DNA from: Isoetes taiwanensis
Taxonomy: Eukaryota; Streptophyta; Lycopodiopsida; Isoetales; Isoetaceae
Assembly (NCBI GenBank): GCA_021234155.1
Contig: JAJEKV010000006.1
Location: 25,847,756-25,911,755, forward strand
DNA: 64,000 bases
Reading direction: 5' to 3'
The translations under genes and the position numbers were made by a program. The notes under the pieces were generated by a model, which saw only the letters and a list, made by a program, of their open reading frames with translations, was not told the DNA's origin and made no database searches. Numbering within the stretch: position 1 is the stretch's first letter; every line of letters starts with the position of its first letter. This document shows positions 12,231 to 21,590 of this stretch, piece after piece.

Positions 12231-12507
12231 CAACTGAGCTTCATATCGAGCCGACGACGTTCCTACAGTTCTTTGGGACAGGTTCTTCATGATGTGGATC
12301 CATTAAGATTGACATAACCTCTTTTTGCAACAAAAATAATTTGTTTTATTTGGGGGTATATTTGTTTAATCATTTTGTGGATCCATTAAGATTGACACTT
12401 TAAAAGGTAAAGTTTGTTCAACAAAAATAATTTGTCTTTCTCATTGCAGACCGGACGACACAACCACAACTAACGCACATAAATGCCTTCACACATCCAC
12501 GACTAAT

Positions 12508-12536
12508 GCCCGGCATCGCCGGGCACACATTTCTAG
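12508..12536 (+). mobile_element. Helitron 3' terminus
   Basis: GCCCGGCATCGCCGGGC forms a hairpin with a 7-bp stem and a 3-nt loop. Eight nucleotides later CTAG occurs, followed by T. A GC-rich hairpin shortly before CTRR and insertion before a T define Helitron 3' ends. The 5' TC end, which should lie to the left, was not found by eye. A nearly identical end occurs in opposite orientation at 17008. Confidence 0.6.
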
Positions 12537-13338
12537 TGTTTATAGTCAACATATAAGGAGGTGCTTTTCAATTTCGTTGCCTGACACAGAATGGAACCTC
12601 TTACAATGTCATCTGCCACTGTAAATTTCACCATTACACTTTTGGTTATGGCGGTGAAGGCCAAGGAAAAATGCCCTGACAATGTGGGCAGGAGCATGAA
12701 AGCTCATCTTGCAGAGGACCATTGGCTGGTGCGACGATTAACTATCAGGTTAGGATGCACAGCTATCACTCCAAAGATAGTGGGTTCAAGTCCTGTTCAA
12801 ATCCTTAAATGTGACAACTGGAGCCTCTTCTTGCGATCCTCCTTTTTGAGATATTCCTGTGCCTCTTCTGGGAGATCTTAAACCACAACATTATGGCACC
12901 TTCATCTTTGTTCCTATAGCTCTTTGAGCGATTCCACAAGATCCCCTATTCGAGGGGCGGATGCAGTAGCGGACTTAGCTGCTTGAGGGTGTAGTTGCTT
13001 AGTGTTGCTTGACTTGAGACCCTCATATCAAAAATACCTGAGATATCTCAACATGGGCAGTGGCAGCAATGTCTATGCTTGCCTTTCACATTTGAAGCTG
13101 AGAGGTAACTCTTGGTGCTTCATCTTCTGCTTATCCAATTCTAGCATGCAATGATGCGACTGCTTATGAGGTTCAGCATGTAGTCGTTCACCTTGGGAAT
13201 TGAGTGCTTTTTGCATCTCTTGCATATCATGATCCCGATAGGAGGAGCCTTCTTCTAACCTCCCAGCCGGGAGGTCACGTAGTGCCCTTGCCAGTATTTG
13301 CCTTTTCAAGATTGTCGATCTTGTCCTATAGTGCTTGA

Positions 13339-13512
13339 TGTTGAAGATATGATCATAAGGATCAATAGTGCTTATGTGGCAGGCTGACTAGACTGCCAAG
13401 TTGGCGATCCAAGCCAAAGGGCACGTCTCATGCACCTATTTGTAAGCCACGGTTGGGGCTGTTCCAACCAGTCTGTTCAATCTATATTTTGTTCTTCCTC
13501 CATATTTTATCA
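13339..13512 (+). repeat. 5' LTR
   Basis: A 174-bp LTR, TG...CA, followed at once by the primer binding site TGGTATCAG. It shows the same sequence as the 3' LTR except for an 18-bp net deletion. Confidence 0.9.
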
Positions 13513-13526
13513 TGGTATCAGCTTGG
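13513..13526 (+). promoter_or_regulatory. Primer binding site (initiator tRNA-Met type)
   Basis: TGGTATCAGCTTGG directly follows the 5' LTR. The first nine bases match the usual plant tRNA-Met primer site TGGTATCAGAGC; the remainder diverges. Confidence 0.75.
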
Positions 13527-13589
13527 AAACCCTGATCCAGGGACCTGCGAAGGAGAAGAATTTTTGAGGGTTATCTACATGCCAAGAAG

Positions 13590-14105
13590 ATGAAGAAAAG
13601 GAAGAAAATCAATGGAGACCAAGTGCTCCCGTTGATGGCTGATGGGGTCCAGATAGAAGACTCAGAGCAGCAGGCTGATGGGGTCGAGATACATGACCCA
13701 GTTCAGCAAATTGACGAAATTCAAGAAGCGGTTATTTCCATTGCAAACAGACAGTGGCAACAACCCATTATCAAATTCTCATTGGAGGAGGATGCCGCAG
13801 TAAGAATTATCCTTGAAGAACAATTTCCCAAAGAGGTTGAATTTCCTCCCCAAGTGCTTCAATTGACGGCTGATGGGATCGAGAAGCAAGATCCAGGGCA
13901 GCAGATTGATGGGGTTCAAGACCCAACATCACAAATTGTAGCAGAATTTGTTGGTGCAGTGCAACTAACTGATGGGGTCGTAATTCAAGACCCAATAATG
14001 AAAATTCATGAACAAATGCAGTGGCTGTGGAAGTGGACAATAAAAGACCCTGATGTATGGCAGGATGTGAAGCAGATGCAGAGTTTCCTTCATTGTTTCA
14101 GGTAG
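13590..14105 (+). CDS. Internal ORF of the small LTR element, repeat-rich, function unknown
   Basis: A 171-codon ORF starts with ATG 77 bp after the 5' LTR. It contains four or five degenerate copies of a unit like ADGVxIxDPxQQIDxxQ, spaced roughly 17 to 50 residues apart, and is rich in Q, D and I. It shows no zinc knuckle and no recognisable gag, protease or polymerase motif. It lies at the gag position of the element. It may be a captured or newly evolved sequence. Its openness suggests that the copy is young or that the frame was maintained. I cannot assign a function. Confidence 0.4.
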   Translation: MKKRKKINGDQVLPLMADGVQIEDSEQQADGVEIHDPVQQIDEIQEAVISIANRQWQQPIIKFSLEEDAAVRIILEEQFPKEVEFPPQVLQLTADGIEKQDPGQQIDGVQDPTSQIVAEFVGAVQLTDGVVIQDPIMKIHEQMQWLWKWTIKDPDVWQDVKQMQSFLHCFR

Positions 14106-14138
14106 CAGGCAGATAGTTGTGAAGCAGGGGGAGCAGTA

Positions 14139-14525
14139 TTGCATAATGGGGCTTCAGAATACATGTCATATTTCAGATATTTATTTCAATTTTTCAAGAA
14201 AGGACAACCTCTGGCAGCAACAGGAGCATATTCAAATGAAGCTCTAAATGCATCTTGGATTCTGGAGCACCATCGACTATCTCAGAATGGGTTACCAAAG
14301 ATCCCGAGAAAGAATGGTGCAGAGGTGGCCTATGTTCAGAATGCAATACAGCAACCAGAATGGATGATTGAGGCTATTGCAGATGTGACAAGAGCATATA
14401 CACAAGGCAAGGACCTAGGCGAGAATGGTGCTGAAAAAGACTTAATTTCTCCAGAAAACAAAAGAGTGAACTATGCAGATTTACCCACGCTTAAGAAGAC
14501 CGGTGGCCAAGTGCAGTTGGCCTGA
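14139..14525 (+). CDS. Second internal ORF of the small LTR element, function unknown
   Basis: A 128-codon ORF follows the first after a 33-bp gap and a frame change. It begins MHNGASEYMSYFRYLFQFF and ends near TLKKTGGQVQLA. It has no motif I recognise. Read together with the preceding ORF it may once have been one longer protein, since only a short non-coding gap and a frame change separate them. The remaining 435 bp to the 3' LTR have no coding potential. Confidence 0.35.
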   Translation: MHNGASEYMSYFRYLFQFFKKGQPLAATGAYSNEALNASWILEHHRLSQNGLPKIPRKNGAEVAYVQNAIQQPEWMIEAIADVTRAYTQGKDLGENGAEKDLISPENKRVNYADLPTLKKTGGQVQLA

Positions 14526-14960
14526 AGGCTGTGGCCCGAAAAAGAAGAAGACTTCTGTAATGTAAGCCAAGCCTCTATTTAATTGAGTTAATTAAAGGTC
14601 TTAGTAAGTAATTAGTTACAATAATAGTAAGTATACTCAGCAAGGAGGCATGTATGAGGCCCAGTGTCTTATCTTGTTATCTTCGGATGCAAGATTAAGG
14701 GGGAGAAATGCAGTATAATGTAATCATCCATCCTCAGTTCTCCTTAAGGGGGTATAGGTTTACTAGATATAAAGAGTCTAGAAGTTTAAATTCTTGATGT
14801 TAAGAAAAAACAGCAGTTGCCTCTAGTTCATCTAGAGATGAGCAGTTTCAAGCTCATTTGGATGGCTCCAGTTGAGAGCAGTTCAAGGAGGAGTATGATG
14901 TTAGAGGACAAAAAGGAAATTTAAACTTACACTTCCATTGATATATTGATCAAGGGGGAG

Positions 14961-15152
14961 TGTTGAAGATATGATCATAAGGATCAATGGAGTGCTTATG
15001 TGGCAGGCTGACTAGACTGCCAAGTTGGCGATCCAAGCCAAAGGGCACGTCTCATATGAAGAGCCACAGTTGCACCTATTTGTAAGCCACGGTTGGGGCT
15101 GTTCCAACCAGTCTGTTCAATCTATATTTTGTTCTTCCTCCATATTTTATCA
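14961..15152 (+). repeat. 3' LTR
   Basis: A 192-bp LTR preceded by the polypurine tract CAAGGGGGAG and followed by the target duplication CTTGA. It carries the 16-bp segment missing from the 5' LTR. Confidence 0.9.
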
Positions 15153-15429
15153 CTTGAAGAGGTTGTTGGATCTTGATGGTCATATCCATCGTTTCTGCAT
15201 GGCGTTGTGCTATGGTCTCCCATATTTCCTGCTAGAAATCTTCTATGTCTTGGATCATAGTATCGAGCTTGCTTGATGTCTGGCTAGATCAGCCATTGTC
15301 TTGACCTGATCAATCCGAAGGTTGGTGATGTCTGTCCTATTCTGATACCATTCATCTTGTGCTAGTTGAATGCAATCATCAATCTGCGGAATGCACACCT
15401 TCATGCAAGAACTGCGTTGATTTTCCATT

Positions 15430-16150
15430 GCCAGTTTCTTTTTCGATAACAGTAGGTGGTGAAGCCTCTAGTTGGTCAGCAAGACATGTGAACTTAGTTT
15501 AATATTCACTTGGACCTACCTGAAGAGCTCTTCAGATGCCCTGTTCAGGCTTATTCGAGAGCGACCTGCTAGGGTTGATTGCTAGTCATAGATCTACCTA
15601 GCTAAACGTCTTGCATGTGCCTTTGCCCTCACTTTCTTTCTCGGGATGTACCTTAAGCCTTGCCTGTGAGTCTGTTCTACAGATTAGGGATCAGTAGTGC
15701 TCCATTCTTTGCAGTTTTATATTGCCATTCATGCATCATTCCTTTATTGCCATCTCATGCATCATTCCTTTCTGTGTTAGTTTTTGTAGAAGGTTTTGAT
15801 TTGGCAATGACAAATAATGGTGTTTCGCATTGCTGCTGGAGCCTGAAGTTTTGCCCATCATGTCTCATCAATCTGATCAACATGTTTTTAATGCTATATT
15901 GTATTTTGTAAAGCAAACTACTATGCCGATGGTATAGAAATACTCTTCAATTTAATGGAAGAAAATGCGTAAACCTTTAGTGCAAAATCACGTTGCCTTA
16001 TCATTGAGATTTTTTCGTATAGAACTTAATGCTCCCAAAGTGGAGGCATACTTTATTATTCAAATACAAAGCCTCAATTATGGTATTATTTAACAATCAC
16101 TACCATGTTGACCCTTTTATATATGAAATATACTGGCACTGTTTAAAGTT
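15430..16150. other. Stretch without a recognisable gene
   Basis: No supported coding region, RNA gene or transposon boundary was seen. At 15710-15775 CATTCATGCATCATTCCTTTTTGCCATC-like text is duplicated, a short local repeat. Confidence 0.5.
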
Positions 16151-16158
16151 AACCTAGG

Positions 16159-16933
16159 CATAGTGATAGAATACGGCCGTATTCATGTTAAAATACGGGG
16201 AATACGGATCTTTAAAAAATCTTCAAAATCACCATATGCCGTATTCAAACTTTGAAACCGAATATGCCCGTATTCCTGGCATATTCACACAGAATACGCC
16301 CGTATTCTGTTACAAGCCAAAAAAAGTCGAGAAGGGCATCCATCAGTCTCGTCGAACGAAAGGGGAAAAAAACAAGTAAGCATTAACAATCTGTACCTTT
16401 TGGGCGACGTCGTGGAAGTTGCGGCGAGTCGGCGAGTCGTGGAAGCTGCTGCAGATTCGAGGAGACGAAGCTGCTACAAATGAGTTGCCCTTCAACGCAA
16501 ATGAAGCTGCATCAATATTGAAGCTGCACGGATTGTAAGTGCACGACCACTTTTATGGAGATTGCATCTGATATTTCATTCAATCGAGTGCTTCTAAATA
16601 AGCATTCCATGTGCCATTATTTAGAATAGCATGCCGTTTATATTAGTATTGAGCAAGGACATTGAAAATAGAATAAATACACCTCAACTTAATACTATTG
16701 GAATTTTGAATACTATCAGATAAATAACTACTTACTATTGCAGTAGAAGATTAAACAGTTCTTATAATTAGAAAATAGAGATTAAGCTGATCAAAATGAG
16801 TACAAACATGTTTCTTGTAGAATATTCGAAGGGAATATTCCCGTATTCTCCGTATGCATATTTTCCATATTCGTATTCCGTATTCATTTTTGGGGCCCCG
16901 TATTCATTTCTGTATGCGTATTATGTCACTGTG
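16159..16933. mobile_element. Non-autonomous hAT element (MITE-like), 775 bp
   Basis: The element is flanked on both sides by AACCTAGG (16151-16158 and 16934-16941), a perfect 8-bp target duplication. Its ends are CATAGTGATAGAATACG and, in reverse complement, CACAGTGACATAATACG. Both terminal 200 bp are packed with (G)AATACGG / CCGTATTC motifs, including the palindrome GAATACGGCCGTATTC, which look like subterminal transposase sites. No transposase remnant is visible. Short ORFs inside the element are incidental. Confidence 0.9.
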
Positions 16934-17007
16934 AACCTAGGTCCATGTAGTAACTCTAAAATTTGTTTGTTTGTTCCACCCCCCTCTAACAAGGTATATA
17001 ATGAGAA

Positions 17008-17035
17008 CTAGTTATGGTGCCCGGCGTTGCCGGGC
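17008..17035 (-). mobile_element. Helitron 3' terminus, minus strand
   Basis: On the minus strand GCCCGGCAACGCCGGGC (17035-17019) is followed seven nucleotides later by CTAG (17011-17008) and then T. The hairpin is almost identical to that at 12508-12524, so both belong to one family in opposite orientation. The body of this element should extend rightwards from 17008; its 5' end was not found. Confidence 0.6.
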
Positions 17036-17049
17036 TTTAGCAAATGTGG

Positions 17050-18020
17050 ATTGTAGAATGGTTTTGCATTAGTAGGCTTTAGAATAGTGCCATACGGATG
17101 TCATGAGTGAATTGACATTTCTAAACTTTAAGCTCCACAACAACATAGGTATGCAAGGATTTGGCAGTCGATGGAATTCCAATCTCGAATTTCGCAAGGA
17201 TCTACTCCTTTTCTATACATAAAACGTCATCTGAGATATGAACTTGCTATAGCAGAATTAAGTAGGAAAAGAAAGGATTGCGTAAAATGAATGAACTACC
17301 TAAATTTAGCAACATTTTAACACCATTTAACTAAAGAAAATTAGAAGTGATGACATGATTAAAAGCTTATAATATGGTCACGATAGTTTCCATATAAGTA
17401 GATGAATTTGATTTGTATGCCTTGGAAATGAGATTGTGTAGGATGTTGTCGATTTATAATAAGTATTTTGTGCATTATAAAGAATGGCCTAGTCAATCAA
17501 GTAGTTTTGGGCCATTGATAATTCAATTAGAACTTGGAAGTTTGAACATAAAGCGTGTTTTTATTGAAAGGGACGATGATGTACTTGATGTTGTTTGTGT
17601 AGAGTTTGCATAGTATGGGAAGTTATTGGATCGTAGATCGGATTAGTTATATTGGTTAAATTGTCGTTTTATGAGACCACATAACCCAAGAAAATTTTAT
17701 AGGTGGGCAATTGCACTATTGAATATTAAATAAACTTGTAATTTTATCAATGCCTATTTTGGGTTTGCATATTGCCTATTTTGGGTTTGCATATGGAAAA
17801 ATCATATTCGAGCTATGTTGCATTTGAAGATATGGATCCGGTTCTGAATAATGAAGCGTGCGAATGGATTAAATATTATATAGGTGGATAGTAAAGACAA
17901 AGGCAGATTCTAAAGATCTTTTTCTTTCCTTAGAAGATTCTAAAGAAATCTTCTTCCTGTTTTGAGAATCTGCGCATACAATGCACATGATCTTCTTTAA
18001 CACCATGCTTGTAAAACATA
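17050..18020. other. AT-rich stretch, possibly the body of the Helitron
   Basis: No supported gene. An open 66-codon stretch at 17413-17613 ends ERDDDVLDVVCVEFA, but it has no recognised motif and no splice context. A 28-bp text, CATATTGCCTATTTTGGG-like, is tandemly doubled near 17750-17795. Confidence 0.4.
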
Positions 18021-18029
18021 TGAAGATTT

Positions 18030-21000
18030 GTCAAATTTCATTTCGAATAAAGAGCTGGCTGTATTTTCTGAATAGTGCCCCACATCTCAGAGACAAACAG
18101 TTGTGAGCCCATAAGCCAGCAATTGCCTGCTTTCCGCTTATTTTTAGACTAAAAGGGGAACCTTTTTTGCATGGCCCTGCAGAACTATCATGCCAAATAA
18201 ACACCAATAACCACATACAACCAGAAAAATAGTTGCATGTTGTCAATAGTCCAAAGTATGTCAGAGGGTGAAGATGTTAATTAGTGCATTTCTTGAAGGT
18301 AAAAGTTATATGCCATAGAAAAAGTTCCGCACAGCAGGATAGACATTCAGAATTACTGATCATATGACCATCTAGATGCTGCTGTGCTTGTCACTGGAAA
18401 AAAGATTATCTGCGCATCTTCAAACATAATGACTCATCTGAGATTCTAGACTTCAATTACATCAATTTTAACACTATATATCTTCCATTTCCAGAGCTAC
18501 TTTTTAAACCCAGCTAAAGTACCTGGAATCTACTTGTAATCCTTACGGCACTGCCTCAGGTCACATACCAAAACTAATGCATAGCCTTGAAAATCTGCAA
18601 ATGCAAGGAAGCAATTGTCAGCTATCAGAGACAATGGTTAGAGCCAATAGTTGAGTTGACAATTCTGTGGCGAAATTATGCTCCAAAATACTACTGACAT
18701 ATAAATGCCTACCAAGCAAATCCTAAATAAAACAATGCTTCCTCTTTCGGATCTAGCCAAATGAGTTTGTCAAATTTGCGTCCCAGCACTCAAGTCTCTA
18801 GTCCCTTCATCAAATATAATGTCAGGATAAATAATGTGAATATCCCTTGTGCTACAGATCAAATTTTCAGAAGTTCAAAGGTCACCATCTCTAAAGTCAC
18901 TAATGCTTTATGTATTGCTACCATCTGCCAAAATGCATAGCTGATAACATAGCTAAAATTGCATCATATTTCTAAACTGTGTCAAATAATTCAAGCTCTA
19001 GAAGAAAACATCATTGCCAAAATCATCATATAATGTGGCCTTCTCAAAAACAAACAAATTCTCAAGAATCTTATAGTAACTCAAAGGAAAAGCCTGATAA
19101 ACTTTGGAGATTGTATAATGGATTGACATTATCCTATTGCCGGCTGGAAGCTAAACATATTCTTGTATTGCCTAGACCTCTGTTAAATGTGCAACTTCCT
19201 TTGAGATCTAAAGGAGAAATGTCCTTACCGACAAATATTGGATGTAGATTTGTCAAGCCATAAGCCATTGAAGCCAGTCCCATAAAACCATAAAGACAAA
19301 ATAGAGTACCTAACAGAGAAAAGGTTGCTTCTGCTTGCAAATATAAGCTGGATTGGAACCTCTCTAGCCACAAATGCCAAGCTGAGCCAAATTTAAACAA
19401 TAGACTTAGATAAACAAAATGACGGTAGTAACAGATCCATTATTTTACCTTTAAAATGACTGATCACGATGAAACAAATCGGTTCCGCTAAGAAGTAATA
19501 TGAATAATGCAGAATGCATACTCGCTTTGAATAGAAAATAAGGAGGTGCAGAATGTGCTACAAAACATTAACATTTTTTAAGATGTATTATGCTCATGAC
19601 CACCTTAATTACCCTTCTGAATATCTTCTAGATAGGAAATTGTGCATAGCATATCCATTCCATTTGGCCATGTCCCCCTATAATAATGATGTGCATCAGG
19701 AGTGATAGTCAAACAAAAACAATTCAAAAAATCTTAAGAACTTACCAGCAAATGTCTGAAGGTCAAACAGTGAGCACAGGTTAGACCAAACGCAAGCTTG
19801 AACCCAAATGCATGCAGGAGTGGCACTTGAGGCAAGACTCAAAACAAAAATGGTGTGCAGTTGCAGACCACCTTAATTACTCTTCTGAATATCTTCTGGA
19901 TAGGAAATTGTGCGTAGCATATCGATTCCATTTGGCCATGTCCCCTTATAATAATGATGTGCATCAGGAGGGATAGTCAAACAAATTACAATTCAAAAAA
20001 TGATAAGAACTTACCAGCAGATGTCTGAGAGTCAAACAGCGAGGTTGAAGTGCTTCCAAACACTGAGACGGTTTCAAAAGTAGTAAAGTTGACGACACTT
20101 AAAGGCACATGTTAGACCAAATGCAAGCTTGAACCCAAATGCATGCAAGAGTGGCATCTGAGGCAAAAGCCAAAACAAAAATGGCGTTCGAGTTTAAACA
20201 AAAAATGGGAGTTTTAAATAAATCTATTGCGAGCAATAGATGCATGCACTTGGCTTTTGCAGTTGGCATGCAATGGGCATTCCTAGTTTAATGCAGCAAC
20301 TATAATCATCATGCAACAGATCTAAAAGTGCTATAGACATCAAATGTAAACCAAATACAGGCCCACTAAGGGAACTTGAGAATTAAAAGCAAACAAATTT
20401 TTGCAAGGATAATCCAAACCTCAAGAATGCTTGTAATGATAATGGAGCCTGTAAGCACATGAATCACATTTATGCTGCAATATCTGTGCATGCAGAAAGA
20501 GAAATAATAGGAAAACCGACCTAAAAATTAAATTCATCAAAAAATTCAACTGGCATCTGCAAAAAATGAGGACGATTCAGGGTTTACCATGTTCCTTAGC
20601 TAATTTTGATGCTCAGCTCCGTAGCAACAGGTTTAAGAAGATGAAGATAGAAGTGGACAAATATTAGAATAAAATCTACAACAAAATTACATTACCTAGG
20701 CAACCAATCCGTTATCTTCATGCCGAATTTGAAAGGATAAGACTCCCCGTAAAATTCAGGTACTTTGGATCTGAACCTTACTGGAATCAAATTTGCACTA
20801 TGATATTACTATGCTTCACGTAGAAAATGCTTTCAGTACGATCTCAACCTTCCCGTTTGCAAAAGACGAAGCCCTATCCAGAATCAAGGTCTCAGGCAGC
20901 ATTATCGGAATATACACTAAACCAAAGCAGCACAATATTTGGGATTTCGGCAGGAAATGCTCATCAAGAACCTTTTACTGACGCCTCAAATCCGACCATT

Positions 21001-21290
21001 AAGAAGACACATTCTCATGCTGCAACTCGGTAAACTACCCAGCAAACAATCTTGGAGTTGATTATGTGGCCTCCTTGCCATGTAGAATGACCTCCTGTCC
21101 TTCTCTCGACTGGATATATTGGAGCCAAGCGAAAAAGAATTTTATCTCCACAACTCCATCCGCAACCGTGGCAGGCATGCCGATGATCAGCCATCCCAGA
21201 TAAGAATCCACGAAAACTGGGGATAACCCATCGACCCCAAAATTGCCGATTTCGAAATCATAGTACAACGAAATGCCTGATTTTTGGTGA
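18030..21290 (-). other. Locus B: unidentified spliced gene with possible membrane segments
   Basis: As in locus A, open segments with splice borders lie along the minus strand. 21280-21061 reads LYYDFEIGNFGVDGLSPVFV and continues hydrophobic. 20775-20702 reads RFRSKVPEFYGESYPFKFGM then KITDWLPR, with donor CTAG/GTAATG. About 20445-20420 reads GSIIITSILE after a CTTACAG acceptor. About 20100-20020 reads VVNFTTFETVSVFGSTSTSL with donor CTG/GTAAGTT. 19400-19237 reads FKFGSAWHLWLERFQSSLYL, then a hydrophobic stretch GTLFCLYGFMGLASMAYGL, with donor TCG/GTAAGG. Near 18110-18040 a segment reads MGSQLFVSEMWGTIQKIQPA and ends in a stop. The hydrophobic exon suggests a membrane protein, but I recognise no family. 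A local tandem duplication (19.6-20.2 kb) has copied one of the introns. Confidence 0.4.
19596..20205. repeat. Tandem duplication within locus B
   Basis: The segments starting GACCACCTTAATTAC at about 19599 and 19867 are highly similar for about 150 bp. Each is followed by CTTACCAGCARATGTCTGA and by AGACCAAAYGCAAGCTTGAAC. The second copy carries an extra block of roughly 80 bp (about 20040-20110) that includes a likely exon. This is a direct duplication with a period near 268 bp in its first part. Confidence 0.75.
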
Positions 21291-21299
21291 ACCTGAATC

Positions 21300-21590
21300 T
21301 TTTCCCGGCCACCAAAACCCTCAAAACCCTACGAAATCAAATTAAAAAAAAAAATCCAAAAAGTTTTTGGAACAATAGGATGAGATATGAGAGCCAATTG
21401 AGATGTGGTCCAAAGCCAAGTGTTATAGCTTTCACGTGAAAATTTGCACAAGTAGTAGGGGCATAATATGCATAATGCTCATTTTATATCTGACATAGTT
21501 GCTGAAATTTGCTATCCCCTTGGATGTGCATTAGCAGTTTGACAAAAACATTTTAACACCCATGTGTTCAAACTTAGAGATGTAATATCT
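21300..21590. other. Intergenic stretch
   Basis: No gene. 21295-21370 matches 10860-10945, the shared 5' flank of loci A and B. Confidence 0.5.

Larger units (their letters stand above)
13339..15152 (+). mobile_element. Small non-autonomous LTR retrotransposon with target duplication
   Basis: Two direct repeats, 13339-13512 and 14961-15152, begin TGTTGAAGATATG and end TTTTATCA. They are nearly identical except that the left one lacks about 16 bp (ATGAAGAGCCACAGTT region). Immediately outside are CTTGA (13334-13338) and CTTGA (15153-15157), a 5-bp target duplication. After the 5' LTR, TGGTATCAG matches the start of an initiator-methionine tRNA primer site. Before the 3' LTR, AAGGGGGAG is the polypurine tract. 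The internal region is only 1448 bp and lacks protease, integrase, RT and RNase H, so mobilisation would need a partner. High LTR similarity suggests a fairly recent insertion. Confidence 0.92.
13073..15420 (-). pseudogene. Old coiled-coil (gag-like) coding remnant, interrupted by an LTR element
   Basis: If the LTR element at 13339-15152 is removed, the minus strand reads through the junction. Upstream (about 15400-15153) it has QIDDCIQLAQDEWYQNRTDI, then IQDIEDF, a stop, and QEIWETIAQRHAETMDMTIK. Across the junction it continues QALxDKIDNLEKAN with TAG at x, and then drifts out of frame to 13073. The heptad-like leucine and isoleucine spacing suggests a coiled coil, as in some retrotransposon gag proteins. 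Stops and frame changes show it was dead. Identity beyond coiled coil is not established. Confidence 0.45.

Noticed and set aside
12715-12810. tRNA-like sequence with B-box text GGTTCAAGTCC and an anticodon-arm-like CTATCACTCCAAAGATAG
   Set aside because: The loop would have eight nucleotides, the T stem is mostly G:T pairs, and no acceptor stem closes. It may be an old tRNA-derived SINE piece or chance.
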